14,759 bases of DNA. Origin: Thioalkalivibrio sp. (GTDB lineage Bacteria; Pseudomonadota; Gammaproteobacteria; Ectothiorhodospirales; Ectothiorhodospiraceae). A model generated the notes under the pieces. It ran no database searches. It was not told the origin of the DNA and worked only from the letters and a program-made list of their open reading frames with translations. Below are positions 6,856-14,198 of this stretch, piece after piece (position 1 is the first letter of the stretch; the number at the start of each line of letters is the position of its first letter). The position numbers and the translations under genes are program-made. Location: the NCBI GenBank assembly GCA_007120575.1, contig SKNJ01000279.1, positions 1 through 14,759 of the forward strand. Reading direction: 5' to 3'.

Positions 6856-8067
6856 TCAGAAAAGTTCGACGTCCCCGGAACCCAGGCTCTCCTGGGAGAC
6901 GGCGCGGTGATAGGTCTCCTGGCGCTGGTCACGCCACGCCCGCACCCGCGCCGCCATCGCACGGGCATCCTCGGTGGAGCGCGCCTCGTGCAGGATACCC
7001 CGCAACTCCTGAAGGTGGGTCACGGCCTCCTCGGCCGTACCCAGTGATTGCCGCGCGATGTCCTCGAACTGCAGCGAGCGCACCGCGATGGACACCGCCC
7101 CGTTCATGCGTTCACTCAGTTCCGCCTCCTCGCGGATGCGCCGGTCCATCTCTGCGGTCGCGCGCTGCGCATACTCGAACAGGCGGGTGATGCGCTCCTT
7201 CTCGCCCATGCTTTCGTTCATGTCGCGCGACGCCATGTCGTGCACCGTGCCGTGCACCTTGCGGATCGACTCGCGCGCCTCGTCGATCTGCTTGCGGATG
7301 TCGTCGTGAAAGGTCGCGGAACGCTGCGACAACGAGCGCACCTCGTCGGCCACCACCGAAAAGCCGCGCCCGGCCTCGCCGGCACGGGCCGCCTCGATGC
7401 TGGCATTGAGCGCCAGCAGGTTGGTCTGCCCGGCGATCGCGCCGGCGCTGTCCAGCAGCTTGAACACTCCGTCCATGTGCTGGCTCATATCCTCTATGTG
7501 GTGGGCGCTCTCCACGCTCTGGCGGCTGATCTGCACCAGGGTGTCGATGAACATCTGCAGGGTCTCGTCGGACTTGCGGGTGAGCTCGGTAATGACCTCG
7601 GCATGGGTCATGGCTTCATTGCCGTCATCCTGGTTGATGTCGCTGCTCATCAGCTCCATCTGGCGTCCGGCAATCTCGTGCATCTCGTTGAAACTGGAAC
7701 CAAGATCTTCCACAGCCTGGGCAATCAGCCCGCGCTGACGCCCGAGCTCCAACTCGATCTGTTCCAGCTCGAAGTTCATTGCCTGATCCAGCTCGTCGGA
7801 CAACTCCGCCCCGCCCGTCTCCGCCTCGGTCGTGGCATCCTCCCGGCGCGGCCCGTCATTGTGTCCTTGCCGCAGCAGGCCCAGCGCCAGAAGCCCCGCG
7901 ACCAGGGCCAGCACCAGCGCCGCAACCGCGGTACCGGGCCGCCCCCCGGCGAGCAGCGCGATGGCTGCGAGCAACAGCAGGCCGGCCAGTACCGCGGCCA
8001 GGGTCAGGTGGGTCGAGTGACGCGACAACCACTGCATCCGGTCTTCCAAAACACTCGCTCCTGTCAT
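6856..8067 (-). CDS. Membrane-anchored methyl-accepting receptor without a sensor domain
   Basis: This 403-residue receptor has two hydrophobic helices close together (about 21-41 and 46-66, joined by GGRPG), so it has no periplasmic ligand domain. A charged linker and long coiled coil follow. The signalling tip, [34 protein letters not shown] (about 213-245), is the CheA/CheW-binding hairpin end of chemoreceptors. The protein is short and lacks a HAMP domain that I can recognise. It ends in GDVELF, the same six residues as CheD of this operon. The ATG at 8067 overlaps the cheB stop (ATGA); AGGAG inside codons 2-4 lies 8 nt before an in-frame TTG at 8049, which is a plausible alternative start. 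It could report membrane state or a cytoplasmic signal, or be a structural array component. Confidence 0.9.
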   Translation of the reverse strand: MTGASVLEDRMQWLSRHSTHLTLAAVLAGLLLLAAIALLAGGRPGTAVAALVLALVAGLLALGLLRQGHNDGPRREDATTEAETGGAELSDELDQAMNFELEQIELELGRQRGLIAQAVEDLGSSFNEMHEIAGRQMELMSSDINQDDGNEAMTHAEVITELTRKSDETLQMFIDTLVQISRQSVESAHHIEDMSQHMDGVFKLLDSAGAIAGQTNLLALNASIEAARAGEAGRGFSVVADEVRSLSQRSATFHDDIRKQIDEARESIRKVHGTVHDMASRDMNESMGEKERITRLFEYAQRATAEMDRRIREEAELSERMNGAVSIAVRSLQFEDIARQSLGTAEEAVTHLQELRGILHEARSTEDARAMAARVRAWRDQRQETYHRAVSQESLGSGDVELF

Positions 8068-9134
8068 CCGGCCGTGGCCGTGTTGCGATGATCGCGGATC
8101 AGGGCCGCGGCGATACCGGCCAGCGGCAGCACCTGGATGGCCGCATCCCGCTTCACAGCCTCGCCGGGCATGCCCCAGACCAGACTGGTGGCCTCGTCCT
8201 GGGCGATCGTATGAGCACCGGCCTCACGCAGCGCCAGCAGGCCCCGGGCGCCGTCATCGCCCATCCCGGTCAGCAGCGCCGCCACGACATTCGCCCCTGC
8301 CTGCTCGGCGGCCGAGTTGAACAGCACATCGACACTCGGCCGATGTCGATTGACCGGGGGGGTGACATCCAGGCGGCAGACATAGCGTGCCCCGTCGCGT
8401 GCCAGGCGAAGATGATAATCCGTACCAGGGGCCACATAGGCGTGCCCGGGCATCACGATATCGCCATCCTCCGCCTCTTTTACGGTCAGCGCGGTATTGC
8501 GGTCCATGCGCTCGGCGAAGGCCTGGCTGAACCCGGCGGGGATATGCTGGGTGATCAGGATGCCCGGGGCATCCGGCGGCAGCGTGACCAGCACCTCGCG
8601 CAGGGCCTCGGTGCCGCCGGTGGAAGCCCCTAGGACAATCACGCGATCGGTGGTCTTGAAACGCTTGTTAACCGAGTCCAGACGCTGCGGCGTCGCCGTG
8701 GGTCTGACGCTGCGTGTCTGAAGACGGACACCCGCGGCGGTGCGCACCTTGCGGGCCAGCTCGTCGGCGTAGTCCTGCAAGGCGTGCGAAACATCAACCT
8801 TCGGCTTGGTGACAAAATCCACCGCGCCGACCTCCAGTGCTTCCAGGGTCACGTCAGTGCCGTCCTCGGTCAGCGACGACACCATCACCACCGGCATCGG
8901 GCGCAGACGCATCAGGTTGCGCAGGAAGGTGATGCCATCCATCTTCGGCATCTCGACATCCAGGGTCAGTACGTCCGGGGCGAGTTGCTTGATCTTCTCG
9001 CGCGCGTCATAGGGGTCGGTGGCCGCCCCGACGACCTCGATACCGGGATCCTGCGAGAGGATCTCGCCGAGCAGCTTGCGAATCAGGGCCGAGTCGTCGA
9101 CCACCAACACGCGAACGGGACGTTTTCCGGACAT
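8064..9134 (-). CDS. cheB: Chemotaxis protein-glutamate methylesterase/glutaminase CheB
   Basis: CheB removes methyl groups from chemoreceptor glutamates and deamidates glutamines, providing adaptation; it is activated by CheA phosphorylation. This 356-residue protein has a receiver domain (about 6-125; DD at 13-14, acceptor Asp59 in LTLDVEMP, Lys110), a linker of about 35 residues, and the esterase domain (about 163-350). The catalytic triad is visible: Ser171 in GASTGG, His197 in TQHIP, and Asp293 or Asp294 in TGMGDDG. The start follows directly on the cheD stop with no spacer, and the stop overlaps the next receptor gene by 4 nt, so expression is tightly coupled to both. Full length with no sign of decay. 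Confidence 0.97.
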   Translation of the reverse strand: MSGKRPVRVLVVDDSALIRKLLGEILSQDPGIEVVGAATDPYDAREKIKQLAPDVLTLDVEMPKMDGITFLRNLMRLRPMPVVMVSSLTEDGTDVTLEALEVGAVDFVTKPKVDVSHALQDYADELARKVRTAAGVRLQTRSVRPTATPQRLDSVNKRFKTTDRVIVLGASTGGTEALREVLVTLPPDAPGILITQHIPAGFSQAFAERMDRNTALTVKEAEDGDIVMPGHAYVAPGTDYHLRLARDGARYVCRLDVTPPVNRHRPSVDVLFNSAAEQAGANVVAALLTGMGDDGARGLLALREAGAHTIAQDEATSLVWGMPGEAVKRDAAIQVLPLAGIAAALIRDHRNTATAG

Positions 9135-9758
9135 CTAGAACAGCTCCACGTCGCCGCCGACCGGTTCGGTCTCCAGACGGCGCCGGTAGTCCTGCTCGCG
9201 GTCGAGCAGGGTGTTGTTGTGCAGGGCCACGAGCTTCTTTACGCGGGCGCGCCCGCTGGACGGGAAGAACATCACCTTGCGCGGCCAGGGCCCGCCAACA
9301 TCCTCGGCCACCAAAGCCAGCCCTTCGTCGCGCATGAACTGACGCAGAAACAGGATGTTGCGCATCCCGACATCGCTCATCCCCGCCATCACTCGACCGC
9401 CCCCGAACATCTTGATCCTCAGGTCCTCGCGGTGCGCCCCCAGCTTCAGCAGTTCGTTGATCAGGAACTCCATCGCATAGGTCCCGTAGCGTGTAGCACT
9501 CGAGGTCGCTGGTCCCCAGCCTCGATCGCGATCGCCATCCGGCAGCATGAAATGGTTCATGCCCCCGACCCCGGCCTGGGGTGACCACACGCAGGCCGAC
9601 ACGCAGGAGCCGAGCACCGTGGTGATCAACTCGGATTCCGAAACCGAAACGTAGCACTCCCCGGGCAGCAGTTTCGCCGCCGGGCAGGCATGTACCCGAT
9701 CCCAGTAGCGGTTGATATGCGCGAACGCGTTGTCGTGCAGGTCCGGCAATGCGGCCAT
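9135..9758 (-). CDS. cheD: Chemoreceptor glutamine deamidase CheD
   Basis: CheD deamidates specific glutamines of chemoreceptors and, in some species, tunes the array together with CheC or CheY. This 207-residue protein has the catalytic pair Cys52 (VLGSCVSAC) and His69 (GMNHFMLP); their 17-residue spacing equals that of Thermotoga CheD Cys27/His44. SATRYGTYAMEFLIN and MFGGGRVM are further family signatures. The ATG at 9758 overlaps the cheR stop (TGATG) and has GGAGG 8 nt upstream; a frame extension of 58 codons into cheR is not needed. It has no CheC partner in view. Its C-terminus, GGDVELF, extends past the usual fold and repeats the end of the second receptor. Confidence 0.96.
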   Translation of the reverse strand: MAALPDLHDNAFAHINRYWDRVHACPAAKLLPGECYVSVSESELITTVLGSCVSACVWSPQAGVGGMNHFMLPDGDRDRGWGPATSSATRYGTYAMEFLINELLKLGAHREDLRIKMFGGGRVMAGMSDVGMRNILFLRQFMRDEGLALVAEDVGGPWPRKVMFFPSSGRARVKKLVALHNNTLLDREQDYRRRLETEPVGGDVELF

Positions 9759-10579
9759 CAGGCGGCCCTCCGGTACAGGGTCTGCTCCAGCAGGCGGAAG
9801 TCCTCGGTCACCCGGAACAGCGATTCCGAGTGCCCAATGAACAGGTAGCCCTCTGGGCGCAGTAGCTGGGCGAAGCGTTCTACCAGCTTCTTCTGGGTGG
9901 GCTTGTCGAAATAAATCAGCGTGTTTCGGCAAAATATGACGTCAAGCGGCCCCTGGATTGGCCACGCGTCGAACAGATTCAGGCGCCGGAAATGCACCAT
10001 CGACCGCAATTCGTCGCGAATTTTCACCTTGCCCTCGTTGGCACCGCGGCCACGTAGCAGCCAGCGCTGCTGGCGCCCCCCGGGAATTCCGGTAACCCGG
10101 GCGGCGTCATACACCCCCGCATCGGCATGTGCGACCACCCGCGAGTCGATATCCGTGGCCAGGATGCGGGCGCCTTCCGGCGCCCCGAGGGCCTCGGCCA
10201 GCGTCATCGCGATGGAATAGGGCTCCTCGCCGGTGGAGCACCCGGCCGACCAGATCTTCAGCGGCCCGGCGGGATTGCGCTTGCGCATCTCGTCCAGCAC
10301 CGGCCCCCCCAGCATTTCGAAGTGGTGCGGCTCGCGAAAGAAAGCGGTCAGATTGGTCGTCAGCGCATTCACGAACTCCTCGAGCTCGTCCTCGTCGCCA
10401 CCTTCCACCCGATCCAGATAGGTGTCGAAGGCCTCCAGGCCAAGCGCGCGCAACCGCCGCGAAAGCCGGCTGTACACCAGATCCTTCTTGCTGTCGTTGA
10501 GCATGATCCCGGTGCGTTCCTGCGTCAGACGCACAACGCGCCGGAAGTCGCGCTCGCTCAGCCGATCGGAGGTGGCCAT
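9758..10579 (-). CDS. cheR: Chemoreceptor methyltransferase CheR
   Basis: CheR transfers methyl groups from S-adenosylmethionine to chemoreceptor glutamates. This 273-residue protein has the helical N-terminal domain (about 1-70), TNLTAFFREPHHF (75-87), the SAM-binding loop SAGCSTGEEPYSIAM (111-125), ATDID (141-145) and VIFCRNTLIYFD (214-225). A beta-subdomain-like segment (about 165-195) is present, the part that in enteric CheR grips the receptor's C-terminal pentapeptide. That fits the EWEEF tail of the receptor encoded 20 nt upstream. CRNT replaces the more usual CRNV, a mild change. A G-rich ribosome site (GGGGGG) lies about 10 nt before the ATG. Confidence 0.97.
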   Translation of the reverse strand: MATSDRLSERDFRRVVRLTQERTGIMLNDSKKDLVYSRLSRRLRALGLEAFDTYLDRVEGGDEDELEEFVNALTTNLTAFFREPHHFEMLGGPVLDEMRKRNPAGPLKIWSAGCSTGEEPYSIAMTLAEALGAPEGARILATDIDSRVVAHADAGVYDAARVTGIPGGRQQRWLLRGRGANEGKVKIRDELRSMVHFRRLNLFDAWPIQGPLDVIFCRNTLIYFDKPTQKKLVERFAQLLRPEGYLFIGHSESLFRVTEDFRLLEQTLYRRAA

Positions 10580-10599
10580 TCGGCATCAGCCCCCCGTTC

Positions 10600-12837
10600 T
10601 CAGAACTCTTCCCATTCCTCGGAGGCCTCCTGGCGCGAGGGCGCCGGGCCCGGGCGACCGGCGGAACTGCCACCGCCGGCAGACGCCGAACGCTTCAACC
10701 CGCTCGTGCCACCCGCCGCCCTGCTGGCGGCCGCGGAGGGCCGAGCGGTCGGCTGCGGCGCCGCCTGACCGGCTGCCGATGCCTGGACACCCTTGAAGAA
10801 GCTCATCATTTCGAGGAGCTCGCGTGACTGGTCGTCCAGCGACTCGCTCGCGGCCGCGGCCTCCTCGACCAGGGCGGCATTTTGCTGGGTAACCTCGTCG
10901 AGCTGGGTCACGGCCTTGTTGATCTCGTCCAGGCCGGTGGACTGCTCCTCGCTGGCCGCGGCGATCTCGGCAATGATGTCGGAGACCTTCTTCACCGAGT
11001 CAACGATCTCCTCCAGCGCCTTGCCGGAGTTGTCGACCAGCTTGCTGCCCTCGCCGATGCGCTCCACCGAGTCGTTGATCAGAGTCTTGATCTCCTTGGC
11101 GGCCTGGGCGCTGCGCTGGGCGAGGTTGCGCACCTCGGTGGCGACCACCGCGAACCCGCGGCCCTGTTCGCCGGCACGGGCAGCCTCGACCGCCGCGTTG
11201 AGCGCCAGCAGATTGGTCTGGAATGCGATCTCGTCGATCACCCCGATGATGTCGGCGATCTTCTTCGACGACTGGTTGATCTCGCCCATCGCCGCGACCG
11301 TCTTCTCGACGACCTGACCACCTTCCTGCGCCTTGTCACGCGCGGCGCTGGCGAGCTGATTGGCCTGGCGAGCATTGTCGGCGTTGGACTTGACCGTGGA
11401 GGTCATCTCCTCCATCGACGAGGCAGTCTCCTCCAGCGAAGACGCCTGTTCCTCGGTACGCTGGGACAGATCGGTATTGCCCTGGGCAATCTCGGCGGAA
11501 GCCGAGCGCACGTTGCCGGCGCCCTCGAGGATCTGCCCGACCAGGTTGTCGAGGTTATCCAGTGTCGTATGGATCGCGTCGCGGAAGTCCGCGAACTCGC
11601 CCTTGAAATCACCTTCCAGGCGCGCCCTCAGGTCGCCCTCGGCCATCGCCTGCATCACCCGGGAACCCTCGCGCAATGGGGGTACGACCGCATCCAGCAG
11701 TTCGTTAACGCCCTCGGCAATATTGCGTGCAAAGCCCTGGTAATCCTCGGACACCAGACGCTCGCCGAGGTTGCCGGCGGCCGCGTCCTTGATCAACGCA
11801 TCGATGGCATCCTCGGCACGGCGCATCTCGGTAATGTCGCGCCACTCGACCATGTTGCCGGCGTAGTTTCCGTCTTCGTCGACGATCAGGGTCGCGTTCA
11901 GATTGAACTGTAGATCCGCAACCTGAATGTTGGCTTCGTAGGGCAGGCGCGCGGGATTCTGCAGGATCGCACGCTGGTGCGACGGGTCCTTGTGAAACTG
12001 GTCGATCGACTGGCCCAGCAGGTTGTCCGGATCAAAGCCCGGTAACTCGCGACGCAAAACCTCCCCACGCTCGCGCAGCAACTGCTTTACCGCCGGGTTG
12101 GCATAGACGATATTCATGTCGGGGTCGCACATCATCAGCGCAGTCTGCGAGCTCTCCACTGCCGCCCGCATACGGGCCCGGTCGCGTTCCATGCGTGCCT
12201 GCTCGGTGATGTCCTGCCACTCGACCATGTTGCCCAGATAGTTGCCGGCATCATCCATGACCGCCGTCGCGTTCAGGCTGAACTGGAGGTCGGCGACCGC
12301 GATCTCGGCCCGATAGGGCAGACGCGCGGGATTCTGCAGGATCGCACGCTGGTGCGACGGGTCCTTGTGAAACTGGTCGATCGACTGGCCCACCAGGTTG
12401 TCCGGATCAAAGCCCGGGAACTCGCGGCGCAGGGTGTCGCGACGCTTGCGCAGAAGGTCGATCACCGCCGGATTGGCGTAGATGATGTTCATGTCGCTGT
12501 CGCACATCATCAGCGCGGTCCGGGCCCCTTGCACGGCGGCACGCATGAAGAGGCTGTTCTGGTCACTGCCAATGTCGGTTTGCGGGTTCGCTGCCATGGG
12601 GGTGTCCTCGCTTTGCTTGTTCGTCTGACGCGCCGCCGGGGTGCGGCGACGTGCGGGTTTGTTTTTCATCGGGGCCGTGGGGGATTGCGTGGCGGGGGCA
12701 TCGGATGCCGCTGTATCCCCGCCCGCGCCATCATCACGCGTTGACTCGGTGGCAACACCGGTCGTGCCGGATTCTGCATCCGGGTCCAGCCATCCCAGCG
12801 GGTCATTGCCCAGCTTGTTGCGCTTGCGTGTCGTCAT
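10600..12837 (-). CDS. Soluble chemoreceptor with basic N-terminal tail, two PAS domains, HAMP-like linkers and CheR-docking tail
   Basis: This 745-residue methyl-accepting protein has no transmembrane helix, so it should work in the cytoplasm. Residues 1-100 are disordered and charged: a basic start (MTTRKRNK), the small motif [10 protein letters not shown], an Asp/Thr/Ala-rich stretch, and a basic patch around 58-75. Two PAS domains follow (about 101-222 and 226-347, exact 125-codon period), each with [28 protein letters not shown] and GNMVEW-DIT. HAMP-like helices (about 345-430) lead to the signalling domain with hairpin tip around [20 protein letters not shown] (534-553) and methylation-type EE pairs. 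An Ala/Ser/Pro linker (about 685-738) ends in EEWEEF, matching the CheR-binding xWxxF pentapeptide. The general plan recalls P. aeruginosa Aer-2/McpB. PAS ligand unknown. The ATG at 12837 has only a weak GGGT site; an alternative ATG is at 12597. Confidence 0.94.
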   Translation of the reverse strand: MTTRKRNKLGNDPLGWLDPDAESGTTGVATESTRDDGAGGDTAASDAPATQSPTAPMKNKPARRRTPAARQTNKQSEDTPMAANPQTDIGSDQNSLFMRAAVQGARTALMMCDSDMNIIYANPAVIDLLRKRRDTLRREFPGFDPDNLVGQSIDQFHKDPSHQRAILQNPARLPYRAEIAVADLQFSLNATAVMDDAGNYLGNMVEWQDITEQARMERDRARMRAAVESSQTALMMCDPDMNIVYANPAVKQLLRERGEVLRRELPGFDPDNLLGQSIDQFHKDPSHQRAILQNPARLPYEANIQVADLQFNLNATLIVDEDGNYAGNMVEWRDITEMRRAEDAIDALIKDAAAGNLGERLVSEDYQGFARNIAEGVNELLDAVVPPLREGSRVMQAMAEGDLRARLEGDFKGEFADFRDAIHTTLDNLDNLVGQILEGAGNVRSASAEIAQGNTDLSQRTEEQASSLEETASSMEEMTSTVKSNADNARQANQLASAARDKAQEGGQVVEKTVAAMGEINQSSKKIADIIGVIDEIAFQTNLLALNAAVEAARAGEQGRGFAVVATEVRNLAQRSAQAAKEIKTLINDSVERIGEGSKLVDNSGKALEEIVDSVKKVSDIIAEIAAASEEQSTGLDEINKAVTQLDEVTQQNAALVEEAAAASESLDDQSRELLEMMSFFKGVQASAAGQAAPQPTARPSAAASRAAGGTSGLKRSASAGGGSSAGRPGPAPSRQEASEEWEEF
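11948..12042. repeat. Nearly identical intragenic repeat, copy B (second PAS domain)
   Basis: This 95-nt segment matches 12323-12417 at 94 of 95 positions, 375 nt away. It encodes the PGFDPDNL to NPARLPY part of PAS2. The flanks of the two PAS copies have diverged much more. Confidence 0.9.
12323..12417. repeat. Nearly identical intragenic repeat, copy A (first PAS domain)
   Basis: This is the partner of 11948-12042. The single internal difference (12393 versus 12018) changes Val to Leu. The unit lies in frame with an exact period of 125 codons. Confidence 0.9.
12595..12609 (-). promoter_or_regulatory. Strong internal ribosome site and ATG within the soluble receptor gene
   Basis: On the minus strand GAGGA (12609-12605) stands 7 nt before an in-frame ATG (12597-12595), codon 81. 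It is a better ribosome site than the one at 12837. Starting here would yield a 665-residue receptor with both PAS domains but without the charged N-terminal tail. Confidence 0.5.
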
Positions 12838-12854
12838 CTTGTGTTACCCATGCA

Positions 12855-13637
12855 TCAGGCCTGGGCGGCCTGGGGGTCCGCGGACATGCGTTGCCCGCCC
12901 GCGGCCACCAGGTCGTCCGCCAGGTGGAGAAAGTCCTCGGCCGCACGATGGCGCGACTGATACTCGAATATGGTCTGGCCAAAACTGGGGCTCTCGGCGA
13001 GCACCACGCTCTCGCGGATGGTCGTCGGCAGAAGGCCCTCCCCGAAATGCTCGCGGATGCGCTCGCGGACCTCGCGCGAGTGGCGGCGCTGCTCGACAAA
13101 CCGGGACAGCACAACCCACTTGGGGCGCTCACCGCCCAGGCGGTCCTCCACCCCCTGCAGGATGCGCATCAGGCGCGACAGCCCGTTCAGGGAGAGGAAA
13201 TCCCCGGCCACCGGGATCAGCATCTCGCTGGCGGCGATGATCGCGTTCATCCCCAGCAGACCGGCCGACGGCGGGCAGTCGATCAGTACGAAGTCGAACG
13301 GCTGGCGCAGGTCCTCCAGCGCGCGCTTCAGGCGCCAGCCGCGTTCTGCACCACCCTCGTTCAGGTTCTCGACCTCCTGCAGGTGCTCGCCGGCCGCAAC
13401 GATCTGCAAGCCGTTGCCGGCCTCGCTACAGGCATCTTCCAGGCGCGCCTCGCCATGCAGGACCCGGTCCAGGCCGACCGGGTCCTCGAGGCCGAAGGCC
13501 ATGGTCAGGTGACCCTGCGGGTCGGCATCGATCGCCAGCACGCGATACCCGCGCAGCGCCAGGGCATGCGACAGGTTCAGCGTGACGGTGGTCTTGCCGA
13601 CCCCGCCCTTCTGATTGATCACGGCGATCGTTCGCAT
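12855..13637 (-). CDS. ParA/MinD-family ATPase of the chemotaxis operon (PpfA-like)
   Basis: This 260-residue ATPase has the deviant Walker A motif KGGVGKTT (residues 10-17, signature Lys10 and Lys15), Walker A' DADPQG (37-42) and Walker B FVLIDCPPS (116-124). Such proteins dimerise with ATP, bind DNA non-specifically and move cargo when a ParB-like partner stimulates hydrolysis. Several Arg/Lys residues around 178-196 could contact DNA. No parB or parS-like array is present; instead the gene lies between cheW (19-nt gap) and the soluble receptor (17-nt gap). That context points to positioning of chemosensory arrays, as for R. sphaeroides PpfA acting on TlpT, rather than chromosome or plasmid partition. 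The basic tail of the neighbouring receptor is the likely partner (inference). Confidence 0.93.
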   Translation of the reverse strand: MRTIAVINQKGGVGKTTVTLNLSHALALRGYRVLAIDADPQGHLTMAFGLEDPVGLDRVLHGEARLEDACSEAGNGLQIVAAGEHLQEVENLNEGGAERGWRLKRALEDLRQPFDFVLIDCPPSAGLLGMNAIIAASEMLIPVAGDFLSLNGLSRLMRILQGVEDRLGGERPKWVVLSRFVEQRRHSREVRERIREHFGEGLLPTTIRESVVLAESPSFGQTIFEYQSRHRAAEDFLHLADDLVAAGGQRMSADPQAAQA

Positions 13638-13656
13638 CCCGTTCCCGCCGGCCCGG

Positions 13657-14178
13657 TTACGCCGGGGCCCCCTCGTGAATCGCGTGCTCGCTGGCGATCA
13701 GGCCCGGCCCGAGCAGGGTGTCGATATCCAGCATCAGGATCATCTTGTCGTCGACGGTCGCCAGGCCACGCACGAAATCAATACCGATCCGGGTCCCGAA
13801 GTCGGGGGCCGGCTGCAAGTCGCCATCGCCGATGCTGTAGACCTCGGAGACCGCGTCCACGACCACGCCCATCACTCGTTCGCGGTCCTCGTTCACCACC
13901 CGCAGCATGATCACCACGGTAATCGGCCCGTATTCGAGCGGCTCCATGCCGAAACGCAGGCGCATGTCGATGATCGGCACGATCATGCCGCGCACGTTGA
14001 TCACACCGCGGATGTAGTCCGGGGTATTGGGCAGGGGTGTCGGGCGCTCCCAGCCCTTGATCTCCTGCACCCGCAGGATGTCCACGCCGTACTCTTCCTC
14101 CGCGAGAATGAAGGTGAGGTACTGATCCTCGCCGGCGGTCGCCGGGTCGTGGATGGACTGGGTTGCATCGTTCGCCAT
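13657..14178 (-). CDS. cheW: Chemotaxis coupling protein CheW
   Basis: CheW joins CheA to the receptor tips in the chemosensory array. This 173-residue protein is a single CheW/SH3-like domain after a short tail: QYLTFILAEEEYGVDILRVQEI (19-40), PNTPDYIRGVINVRG (50-64), IVPIIDMRLRFG (66-77), and a final strand DKMILMLDID. AGGAGT 7-9 nt upstream supports the ATG at 14178. It follows cheA by 20 nt and precedes the ParA-like gene by 19 nt, so it is the middle of the operon. Nothing is unusual in it. Confidence 0.97.
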   Translation of the reverse strand: MANDATQSIHDPATAGEDQYLTFILAEEEYGVDILRVQEIKGWERPTPLPNTPDYIRGVINVRGMIVPIIDMRLRFGMEPLEYGPITVVIMLRVVNEDRERVMGVVVDAVSEVYSIGDGDLQPAPDFGTRIGIDFVRGLATVDDKMILMLDIDTLLGPGLIASEHAIHEGAPA

Positions 14179-14198
14179 TGCGTTCGACTCCTTGATGA

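Noticed and set aside
7048..8091. A 347-codon plus-strand open frame opposite the second receptor
   Set aside because: Antisense to a clear MCP signalling domain; translation has no family signature.
9759..9932. Upstream extension of cheD to an ATG at 9932
   Set aside because: It would overlap the conserved C-terminus of cheR by 58 codons; the ATG at 9758 has GGAGG 8 nt upstream and gives a family-length protein.
12855..13637. The ParA-like gene as a chromosome or plasmid partition locus
   Set aside because: No parB, no repeated parS-like sites and no replication gene are present; it is embedded in a chemotaxis operon.
12651..13910. A 419-codon plus-strand open frame opposite parA and cheW
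   Set aside because: Covers parts of three minus-strand genes with clear motifs; Arg/Pro-rich end is typical of a high-GC shadow frame.
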